DNA from: an uncultured Oscillospiraceae bacterium
GTDB taxonomy: Bacteria > Bacillota > Clostridia > Oscillospirales > Acutalibacteraceae
DNA length: 64,000 bases
Assembly: GCA_900540535.1 (NCBI GenBank)
Contig: UQGM01000001.1
Span: 1-64,000, forward strand
Reading direction: 5' to 3'
Position 1 is the first letter of the stretch. Each line of letters opens with the position of its first letter. The notes under the pieces are model-generated. The model ran no database searches and was not told where the DNA came from. It worked only from the letters and a program-made list of their open reading frames with translations. The position numbers were made by a program, and so were the translations under genes. Positions 45,308 through 53,019 of this stretch are shown here, piece by piece.

Positions 45308-46657
45308 ATGAATTCCCTTCAGGAAATTTGGACCCGTGTTCTCGAACACTGCAAAGGAAAAATGACAGAGGTAGCTTTTGATACCTGGATAAAACCTCTG
45401 GAGCTTACGGATTTTGAAGACGGAGTATTTGTAATTGCCGCAGATGCTGAATTTTCAAGAACCCTTGTAGAAAACAAGTTTTCAAAAACTCTTGCGGAAG
45501 CTTTCGAAAGCGCAACAGGCTTTACAACAGATTTCAGAATTACAGTAAAAAAAGCCCAGAATACAAAAAATGAAGCCGAACATGAAGATTCAATGGTAAA
45601 AACCTCGGACGAGCTTCCGGCAGCATACCGTAAAAAAATCATAAGCGACTATACGTTTGATACTTTCGTTGTAGGCTCTTCAAATAAATTTGCCTATGCA
45701 GCGGCTCAGTCAGTTGCAAAAAATCCCGGAAAAACCTATAATCCGCTTTTCATATACGGAAATTCCGGTCTCGGAAAAACCCACCTTTTAAATGCAATTT
45801 GCTGTGAAATTAAAGAAAATAATCCCAATGCCGAAATAATCTATACAAGCGGCGAAGATTTCACAAATGAGCTTATCTCTTTCCTTACAACGGACAAGCT
45901 CACATCAGTTTTCCATAATAAATACAGAAACGCTGATATTCTTTTAATCGACGATATCCAGTTCCTTTCCGGTAAGGTCAGAACTCAGGAGGAATTTTTC
46001 CATACCTTTGAGACTCTTAACAAAGCCGGAAAACAGATTGTACTTACATCCGACCGTCCTCCCAAGGAGATAATGACACTTGAGGAGAGACTTAAAACAA
46101 GATTCGAATGGGGACTTATTGCAGACATTCAGCCGCCGGATCTTGAAACAAGAATGGCGATTATCAGAAGAAAAGCCGCTTCTCTTAATTTTGAAATCAG
46201 CGACGATGTTATTCAGTATCTCGCTGAGAAAATAAAGAAAAACATCCGTCAGCTTGAAGGAGCAGTAAAGAAACTCAAAGCCTATAACGATATTGAGGGA
46301 CATGCACCTTCACTTTCAATGGCTCAGATAGCTATAAAAGATATCCTCAGCGATACCCAGCCCATTCCCGTAACCGTTGAAAAGATAATAAACGAGGTTG
46401 CAAGAACCTTTAATATATCACCGGAAGAGATAAAGGGTAAAAGACAGGATGCCAACATTTCCGCAGCAAGACAGGTTGCAATCTATGTTGTAAACGAGAT
46501 TACAGGAATGTCACTTAAAGCGGTGGGAGCTGAGTTTGGAGGCAAGGATCACTCTACTATCCTTTATAATATAAGAAAAGTAAAGGATAAAATGAGCAAA
46601 AATGCCACCTTTAAAGCGACTGTCACCGATATAATCACCAACATAAAAGACAGCTGA
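45308..46657 (+). CDS. dnaA: Chromosomal replication initiator DnaA
   Basis: A 449-residue DnaA with domain I (NSLQEIWTRVLEHCKGKMTEVAFDTWIKPLEL), a short linker, the AAA+ domain (Walker A GNSGLGKTHL, Walker B ILLIDDIQFL), and the domain IV signature DHSTILYNIRKV. It binds the boxes on either side and opens oriC. ATG 45308 follows AAGGAG at correct distance and gives the usual N-terminus. An in-frame ATG at 45173, also with an RBS, would add 45 residues. Confidence 0.95.
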   Translation: MNSLQEIWTRVLEHCKGKMTEVAFDTWIKPLELTDFEDGVFVIAADAEFSRTLVENKFSKTLAEAFESATGFTTDFRITVKKAQNTKNEAEHEDSMVKTSDELPAAYRKKIISDYTFDTFVVGSSNKFAYAAAQSVAKNPGKTYNPLFIYGNSGLGKTHLLNAICCEIKENNPNAEIIYTSGEDFTNELISFLTTDKLTSVFHNKYRNADILLIDDIQFLSGKVRTQEEFFHTFETLNKAGKQIVLTSDRPPKEIMTLEERLKTRFEWGLIADIQPPDLETRMAIIRRKAASLNFEISDDVIQYLAEKIKKNIRQLEGAVKKLKAYNDIEGHAPSLSMAQIAIKDILSDTQPIPVTVEKIINEVARTFNISPEEIKGKRQDANISAARQVAIYVVNEITGMSLKAVGAEFGGKDHSTILYNIRKVKDKMSKNATFKATVTDIITNIKDS

Positions 46658-46663
46658 TTTTTA

Positions 46664-46880
46664 ACAGTTTCTTCCACATTCCACACATAAGTTTCCACAA
46701 AGAATTGGAAAACTCAAAACCTTTAAAATTATTAACAAATTTTTCCTTTGACTTAAACATTTTAAAAAGTCCGGAAAATTCATAAGACAAAAGGCTTTCA
46801 GGGCTTTTTCAACAGTTTCAACAGGCCCTACTGTTACTACTAGAAAATATAATATATATTTATTTAAATAATCCGGAAAA
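46664..46880. promoter_or_regulatory. Origin region, right part: DnaA boxes, DnaA-trio-like tract and AT-rich unwinding element
   Basis: Between dnaA and dnaN: box-like TCTTCCACA (46670-46678), CATTCCACA (46677-46685) and GTTTCCACA (46691-46699); tandem TTTTCAACA (46806-46814) and GTTTCAACA (46815-46823); a short GC step; a CTACTGTTACTACTAG tract (46828-46843) with the trinucleotide rhythm of DnaA-trios; and a continuous AT stretch 46844-46872. This order matches the Bacillus subtilis unwinding region. Strong candidate origin core. Confidence 0.75.
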
Positions 46881-46911
46881 AACTTTTCCGGTATTTCAGG
46901 AGGTAAATGGG

Positions 46912-48012
46912 ATGAAGATAGTTTGCAGCACTGAAACTCTTTCTCAGGCATGTCAGAACGTTCAAAGAGCTGTTTCTACAAAAACCTCAATTCCCGCAAT
47001 TGAGGGTATCTTGTTAAAAGCCGAAAACGGCAGACTATATCTTACAGGATATGACCTTGAAGTAGGTATCAATACATCAATTGAAGCAAAAGTGGAGCAG
47101 GATGGCAGCATTATCCTCAATGCCCGTTATCTCTGCGATATTATCCGCCGTCTTCCCGATGAGGAAGTAGAGATCGAAGCCGATGCAAGACAGCTTTGCT
47201 ATATCAGAAGCGGCGAAACAAATTATTCTCTTAACGGAATTTCTGCTGAGGAGTATCCCGAGCTTCCCAGCGTTACAGGCGGAGCTCCTGTTATTATCGA
47301 TCAGGGAATACTCAAAAACATGATAAGACAGACTATTTTCGCCGTTGCCGATAATAACAGCAATGTTGTATATACGGGTATAAAGTTTGAGATAGAAAAA
47401 AATCAGATAAAACTTATTGCTGTTGACGGAGTTCGTCTTGCAATAAGAACAGAAGAAATTGACTATGACGGAGAAGAGCTTTCATTTATCGTTCCGGGAA
47501 AGACACTTTCCGAGGTTATGAAGCTTATTGACGAAGAAGAAGCAGATGTTTCTCTCGGAGTAGGAAAAAGACATATTGTATTTGAAGTTAACGGATACAG
47601 CATTGTTTCAAGACTTCTCGAAGGAGAATTCCTTGATTACAAGAGCGCTGTTCCCGCATCTTTTGCAACAACAGTAAGAGTAAGCACAAAAACTCTTATG
47701 AGCAGTATCGACAGAACTTCTCTGCTGATTACTGACAGACTCAAGAGCCCTGTAAGATGTATTTTTGATGATAACACCATTAAAATTTCCAGCATCACTT
47801 CTCTTGGTACTGCAAATGATAAAATTTTCGCTCAGATTGACGGCGAAAGAATAGAAATCGGCTTTAACAACAGATTCCTTATTGAAGCTCTCAGAGTATG
47901 CGATACAGACGAAGTACTCATAAAGCTCAACAGCCCTGTTTCACCGATTATTATTCTTCCTCCAGAGGGAGAAAGTTTCCTGTTCCTGGTGCTTCCGGTA
48001 AGACTGAAGTGA
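46912..48012 (+). CDS. dnaN: DNA polymerase III beta subunit (sliding clamp)
   Basis: A 366-residue beta clamp with three domains, starting MKIVCSTETLSQACQNVQRAVSTKTSIPAIEGILLKA and ending SFLFLVLPVRLK. It tethers the polymerase to DNA. A strong RBS (AGGAGG) precedes it. Stop is immediately followed by repeat block D, whose first hairpin starts at 48013. Confidence 0.97.
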   Translation: MKIVCSTETLSQACQNVQRAVSTKTSIPAIEGILLKAENGRLYLTGYDLEVGINTSIEAKVEQDGSIILNARYLCDIIRRLPDEEVEIEADARQLCYIRSGETNYSLNGISAEEYPELPSVTGGAPVIIDQGILKNMIRQTIFAVADNNSNVVYTGIKFEIEKNQIKLIAVDGVRLAIRTEEIDYDGEELSFIVPGKTLSEVMKLIDEEEADVSLGVGKRHIVFEVNGYSIVSRLLEGEFLDYKSAVPASFATTVRVSTKTLMSSIDRTSLLITDRLKSPVRCIFDDNTIKISSITSLGTANDKIFAQIDGERIEIGFNNRFLIEALRVCDTDEVLIKLNSPVSPIIILPPEGESFLFLVLPVRLK

Positions 48013-48562
48013 GCAAACTGAGTTTGCATCCCAGACGCACACCAAGTAGCAGTAATGGGCAACTATAAATTCCTGCGGGCAAGCTGAGCTTGCAGGCAAA
48101 ACGTACACGGACTTACAGAAACGAACAACTATAAGTGCCTGCGGCGTAGTTTCTGAAAAATCAAAGCAGAAACATTAAAGAACAAAGAACTCCACAAACC
48201 AATTTTCTGACAGTCGCCCACGTCGGCAAGGGAAAAGACATTGAAAACAGAAAAACGTTTACACTTTGACGGTGATAAAATAAAACTTTCAAGTTGCCGT
48301 CGGAGGGCATTTAGCTCTAAACTTACCTTGCGCTGATTAGTGCTTACTGTTTTGGCAAGCAAAATGCGTTTTTGCTCGACTTTGTCGCTATGGAAAAAAG
48401 TATGTGCCCTGCTGCGGCACGAGCAGCAAAACTTACTCATTTATCAGAGTATGGGTAAGAAGCAGCAAGTTAATTACACACTGACTTACAGAAATGAGAA
48501 AATACAGCTTTCTGCGTCAAAGTCTCATAATTTATTAAATTAAAAGTGTATGCTCAGCCTGC
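48013..48562. repeat. Repeat block D between dnaN and yaaA
   Basis: Hairpin GCAAACTGAGTTTGC (48013-48027), hairpin GCAAGCTGAGCTTGC (48079-48093), an AACTATAAGTGCCTGCG unit (48127-48143), the hybrid 85-bp inverted-repeat unit 48219-48303, and decayed versions of the palindrome and of AAGAAGCAGCAAGTTAATT (48458-48476). No gene; the most eroded of the large blocks. The 567-base gap has nothing else. Confidence 0.82.
48219..48303. repeat. Hybrid 85-bp inverted-repeat unit
   Basis: The left arm is CACGTCGGC (type e) and the right arm GCCGTCGG (type d). The core GTTTACACTTTGACGGTGATA is close to that of the other copies. Confidence 0.8.
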
Positions 48563-48579
48563 AAAGGAGGATTTTTCAT

Positions 48580-48840
48580 ATGAAGATAAAAGTCAAGGTT
48601 AAGGAAAAACCGAAAAAAATAATAGAGATAAATTCTCCGTTTATAAAGCTGGACGCATTTTTAAAGCTTGCCGACTCTGTACAAAGCGGAGGACATGCCA
48701 AAATGGCAATACAGAACGAAGAGGTAAAGGTAAACGGAGAAATCTGCACCGCAAGGGGCAAAAAGCTCAGAAATGCAGATGTTGCCGAATTTGACGGAGT
48801 GCTTTATGAGGTAAAAGCTGATGAAAGCGCTGACTCTTAA
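48580..48840 (+). CDS. yaaA: S4-domain RNA-binding protein YaaA/RlbA
   Basis: An 86-residue protein with an S4 fold: IKLDAFLKLADSVQSGGHAKMAIQNEEVKVNGE. It lies in the conserved position between dnaN and recF. In B. subtilis this gene product is implicated in 50S assembly. ATG 48580 has AAAGGAGG upstream. Overlaps recF by 20 bases. Confidence 0.92.
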   Translation: MKIKVKVKEKPKKIIEINSPFIKLDAFLKLADSVQSGGHAKMAIQNEEVKVNGEICTARGKKLRNADVAEFDGVLYEVKADESADS

Positions 48841-49996
48841 AGCGAAAAATTACCGTAATATAAAAGAGCTTACAATAAATCCCGATCCAGGGGTAAATCT
48901 TATATGCGGCGATAACGCCCAGGGAAAAACCAATCTCATTGAGGCAATCTGGCTTTTTACAGGCTGCAAAAGCTTCAGAGGTTCAAAGGATTCGGAGCTT
49001 GTGTCTTTCGGCGAAGAAAGGGCAGAGCTGGAATTCGAGTTTTTCTCAGGCGGAAGAGAGCAAAGTGCTCAGATTCAGATAGATAAAAAACGCAGCGGCA
49101 CTCTCAACGGCGTTAAAATGCAGAGTGTAAGAGAGATGATAGGCGTTTTCAGAGCAGTTGCGTTTTCGCCCATTCATCTGAATATTGTAAAAGGTTCTCC
49201 CGAAGAGAGAAGAAAATTTATAGATATGGCTGTTGCTCAGTCAAGACCCCTTTATGCAAAATCTCTTGCAGGCTATAACAAAGTCCTGAAGCAGAGAAAT
49301 ATGCTTTTAAAAAGTCTTTATTCCAATCCGTCCCTTGCAGATACCCTCGATATATGGGACGACCGCCTTGCTTCATACGGAGCGGATATTATTATCTACC
49401 GCTATGAATATACCGAGCATCTGAAAAAAGAGGCGGTACAGATTTATGAGGGACTTTCTTCCAGTAAAGAAGAATTTACTTTTGAATATGTGCCAACAAT
49501 AAGAAATATTGTAATGGACGGCGATAATTTATCAGAGATTAAAGCCGACAGGGGAAAAATCCCCTTTGATGAAAACGGAAAACCTCAATACGGAGAAATA
49601 AAACGCAGGCTTTATATGAACCTTGTAAAGCACAGAAAGGACGATATTTCAAACGGAACCACCTCCTGCGGTCCTCACAGGGATGACTTTGAAATAAAGG
49701 TAAATTCCGTTTCGGCACGTTCTTTCGGTTCGCAGGGACAGCAGCGCTCCTGTGCACTTGCTTTAAAGCTTGGAGAAGCCGAGGTTTTGAAAAAGCTTAC
49801 TGATACTTCTCCGGTAATACTTCTTGACGACGTAATGAGTGAGCTTGACCCATCAAGGCAGGATTATATTTTAAACCGCATTAAGGACAAGCAGGTGTTT
49901 ATTACCTGCTGTGATTCCATACCGGCTCTAAATATGTGTGCGGGAAAGATTTTTGAAGTCAAAAACGGAGAAATCAAAGAATATACGAAAAAATAA
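48821..49996 (+). CDS. recF: DNA replication and repair protein RecF
   Basis: A 391-residue SMC-like ATPase: Walker A GDNAQGKTNLIEAIW, ABC signature FGSQGQQRSCALALK, Walker B ILLDDVMSELD. RecF loads RecA at gapped DNA together with RecO and RecR. Start at 48821 with GAGG upstream, overlapping yaaA by 20 bases, is standard for this cluster. Confidence 0.96.
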   Translation: MKALTLKAKNYRNIKELTINPDPGVNLICGDNAQGKTNLIEAIWLFTGCKSFRGSKDSELVSFGEERAELEFEFFSGGREQSAQIQIDKKRSGTLNGVKMQSVREMIGVFRAVAFSPIHLNIVKGSPEERRKFIDMAVAQSRPLYAKSLAGYNKVLKQRNMLLKSLYSNPSLADTLDIWDDRLASYGADIIIYRYEYTEHLKKEAVQIYEGLSSSKEEFTFEYVPTIRNIVMDGDNLSEIKADRGKIPFDENGKPQYGEIKRRLYMNLVKHRKDDISNGTTSCGPHRDDFEIKVNSVSARSFGSQGQQRSCALALKLGEAEVLKKLTDTSPVILLDDVMSELDPSRQDYILNRIKDKQVFITCCDSIPALNMCAGKIFEVKNGEIKEYTKK

Positions 49997-50035
49997 CTTT
50001 AAGATAGATTGTATTTTCAGCGGGGAGTGAAAGGT

Positions 50036-50329
50036 ATGTATCTGCATCTGGGACAGGATACGGTAGTAACCCTTGACAAAATAATAGGCATATTTGACCT
50101 TGATACTGCCACTGTCGCAAAGGCATCGAGAGATTACCTTACCGCCGCCGAAAAAGCTGGGGACGTTATAAACGTTTCCTATGAGCTTCCGAAATCCTTT
50201 ATCGTCTGTCAGGACGAAACGAGAAAAAGCGGAAGAGTGGTTTACATTTCACAGATTTCCTGTCAGACCCTTTTAAAGAGAACGGGATTTGTAGGCAATC
50301 TTGCAAATATAGAGAGAAACATGAAATAG
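50036..50329 (+). CDS. remB: RemB/YaaB (DUF370) regulator
   Basis: A 97-residue DUF370 protein with MYLHLGQDTVVTLDKIIGIFDLD and DKIIGIFDLDTATVAKASRDYL. It is in the conserved position between recF and gyrB. RemA/RemB are DNA-binding regulators of matrix and other genes in Bacillus; the role in Clostridia is less clear. ATG 50036 has a GGAG upstream; a longer frame is unlikely. Confidence 0.85.
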   Translation: MYLHLGQDTVVTLDKIIGIFDLDTATVAKASRDYLTAAEKAGDVINVSYELPKSFIVCQDETRKSGRVVYISQISCQTLLKRTGFVGNLANIERNMK

Positions 50330-50364
50330 AAGGCTTTTGTTAAGAAAAGAAGGAGGTTTTTAAG

Positions 50365-52350
50365 ATGGAAAATCTTGAAAACACAATGAACGGCAACCTT
50401 GACCCGGAAATTGAAGAGGTTATGGATACCCTTGTTACTGAAGAATATGACGCAAGTCAGATTCAGGTTTTGGAGGGTCTTGAAGCCGTACGTAAAAGAC
50501 CCGGTATGTACATAGGCTCAACGGGACCGAGAGGTCTTCATCACCTTGTCTATGAAATCGTCGATAACTCCATAGACGAGGCACTTGCAGGCTATTGTAC
50601 CCATATCGAGGTAGAGATACTTCCCGGCGATGTTATTACCGTAAGGGATAACGGCCGTGGTATTCCCGTTGATATAAACGAGAAAATGGGACTTCCCGCT
50701 GTTACGGTTGTTCTGACAGTCCTCCATGCGGGCGGTAAATTCGGCGGCAGCGGATACAAGGTATCCGGCGGTCTTCACGGCGTTGGTTCCTCTGTTGTTA
50801 ACGCTCTTTCAGAGTATATGGAGGTTGAAATCTCCAAAAACGGACACATTTACCGTCAGACTTTTGAAAGAGGAAATATCACCTCCGACCTTACAGTTAT
50901 AGGCGATACAAACGACAGCGGTACTTTCATCAAGTTCAAAGCTGACCCGGAAATATTCAAAGAGACAACTGTTTATGACTTTGAGATTCTTCAGAGAAGA
51001 CTCAGGGAACAGGCTTTTCTTAACGCAGGTCTTTCAATTACCCTTACGGATAAAAGAGACAGCGAAAATATCATCAGCAAGGAGTACTGCTATGAGGGCG
51101 GTATAAGCTCATTTGTTGAGTTTATAAACAAGAGCCGTCAGCTCACCCCATTACATGAAAAGCCCATACATTTTTCTGCGGTAAACGGTGATAAGAGCGC
51201 CGAAATCGCAATTATGTATAACGACAGCTATAACGAAATAATTCTCTCTTTTGCAAATAACGTAAATACCGTTGACGGTGGTACTCATGAGACAGGATTT
51301 AAAACAGCTCTTACAAGAGTTTTTAACGATTACGGCAAAAAGTACAATATCCTTAAGGACGCCGATAAAAAGCTTTCAGGTGAAGATGTAAGAGAGGGCA
51401 TTACGGCAGTAATAAACGTAAAGCTTACAGAAGCTCAGTTTGAGGGACAGACAAAGGGTAAGCTCGGAAATACCGAAATGGCAACCCTTGTTTCACAGAC
51501 AGTTTACGATAAGCTCACCACATATTTTGAAGAGAACCCCTCAGTTGCCAAAGCTATTTTCAATAAAGCACTTGATGCTTCCAGGGCAAGGGAAGCAGCG
51601 AGAAAGGCAAGGGATTTAGCAAGAAGAAAAACTGTTCTTGAAAATAACTCCCTTCCCGGAAAGCTTGCAGACTGTATTTCCCGTGACCCGGCGGAATGTG
51701 AAATCTTCATCGTTGAGGGAGACTCCGCAGGAGGCTCCGCAAAAGAGGGCAGAGACAGAAATATTCAGGCAATCCTTCCCCTTTGGGGTAAAATGCTCAA
51801 CGTTGAAAAGGCAAGACTTGATAAGGTTATCGGCAACGAAAAGCTGATGCCCGTTGTAACAGCTTTGGGCACAGGTATAGGTGATGAGTTCAATATAGAA
51901 AAGCTCCGTTATCACAAGATAGTTATTATGGCCGATGCCGACGTTGACGGCGCTCATATCAGAACACTTTTACTGACATTCTTCTTTAGATATATGCGTC
52001 CTCTTGTTGAAGAGGGATATGTATATATAGCTCAGCCTCCGCTGTTCAAGGTAAGCAAGGGTAAAAAGCATTTTTACGCTTACTCCGACCCGGAGCGTGA
52101 CAGATATATAGAAGATTTAGGCGGCAGCGGAAGCTGTGACATTCAGCGATACAAAGGTCTTGGTGAAATGGATCCCCAGCAGCTTTGGGAGACAACCATG
52201 GATCCGGAACACAGAATCATGCTTCGTGTTACAGTTGAAGACGCAATGGTCGCAGATGAAACCTTTACCATTCTTATGGGTGATAAGGTTGAACCCCGTC
52301 GTGAATTCATTGAGCAGAACGCAAAATACGTTCAGAATCTTGACGTTTAA
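50365..52350 (+). CDS. gyrB: DNA gyrase subunit B
   Basis: A 661-residue GyrB. GHKL ATPase (YEIVDNSIDEALAGYC, DNGRGIPVD, GGLHGVG), transducer, TOPRIM (IVEGDSAGGSAKEGRD, MADADVDGAHIRTLL) and C-terminal tail ending NAKYVQNLDV. It powers ATP-driven negative supercoiling with GyrA. AAGGAGG RBS. Confidence 0.97.
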   Translation: MENLENTMNGNLDPEIEEVMDTLVTEEYDASQIQVLEGLEAVRKRPGMYIGSTGPRGLHHLVYEIVDNSIDEALAGYCTHIEVEILPGDVITVRDNGRGIPVDINEKMGLPAVTVVLTVLHAGGKFGGSGYKVSGGLHGVGSSVVNALSEYMEVEISKNGHIYRQTFERGNITSDLTVIGDTNDSGTFIKFKADPEIFKETTVYDFEILQRRLREQAFLNAGLSITLTDKRDSENIISKEYCYEGGISSFVEFINKSRQLTPLHEKPIHFSAVNGDKSAEIAIMYNDSYNEIILSFANNVNTVDGGTHETGFKTALTRVFNDYGKKYNILKDADKKLSGEDVREGITAVINVKLTEAQFEGQTKGKLGNTEMATLVSQTVYDKLTTYFEENPSVAKAIFNKALDASRAREAARKARDLARRKTVLENNSLPGKLADCISRDPAECEIFIVEGDSAGGSAKEGRDRNIQAILPLWGKMLNVEKARLDKVIGNEKLMPVVTALGTGIGDEFNIEKLRYHKIVIMADADVDGAHIRTLLLTFFFRYMRPLVEEGYVYIAQPPLFKVSKGKKHFYAYSDPERDRYIEDLGGSGSCDIQRYKGLGEMDPQQLWETTMDPEHRIMLRVTVEDAMVADETFTILMGDKVEPRREFIEQNAKYVQNLDV

Positions 52351-52400
52351 AATCTGCTTTATATAACGGCAGGATTAACTTAAACAGATAGGCGGTTAAA

Positions 52401-52979
52401 ATGGAAGATTGTCTTTTAAGAATAGATTACCGCATGGTAAAGGAAAATTTTATAGAAAGCGAAATGTGGAAAGAGAAAAAGACAGGTCTTTTAAGGCGTG
52501 AAAATAAAATTGCCGGGGGAGTTGTAATTGCCATATTCACCTTTGCAAACACAACTCTTAAAGCTCTTTTTCTCGCAGAAGGTGACAGCAGATTTACCTT
52601 TGCTTCATTTTTCTTTGACTTTTTGATTTTTCTTCTGCTTATTTCAGTTATTTTCCATACTCCGTACAAGATAATAAAGAGAAACAGATTAAGGCTTTTC
52701 ACTTTGAGAGAGCTTGATAAAAAACCCTGTTATCTGGAGCTTTACGAAGAATATATGAAATATTCAATTGATTCGGCAGAAGATGTTATTCCCTATGAAA
52801 ATATAAAATTCATAAGGGAAAGCAGCAAGACCTTTTCAATTATGCTAAAGGGAAGCCATGAATGCATAAGCATACCCAAACAATGTTTAAGCGGAGATGT
52901 AAACGACAGACTTTCCTCAATACTTTATGAAAAGGCAGAGAGTGTATTCCATAATTCAAGTTTTTCTGAATTTATATAA
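52401..52979 (+). CDS. YcxB-like membrane protein
   Basis: A 192-residue protein with two hydrophobic segments (about 35-58 and 66-90) and a C-terminal soluble domain of YcxB type (ENIKFIRESSKTFSIMLKGSHECISIPKQCL). It lies between gyrB and gyrA, an unusual position. Function is unknown. Confidence 0.8.
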   Translation: MEDCLLRIDYRMVKENFIESEMWKEKKTGLLRRENKIAGGVVIAIFTFANTTLKALFLAEGDSRFTFASFFFDFLIFLLLISVIFHTPYKIIKRNRLRLFTLRELDKKPCYLELYEEYMKYSIDSAEDVIPYENIKFIRESSKTFSIMLKGSHECISIPKQCLSGDVNDRLSSILYEKAESVFHNSSFSEFI

Positions 52980-53019
52980 AAGCAAGGTCTAAATATTTTA
53001 AAGATAAGGGCTGATAAAG

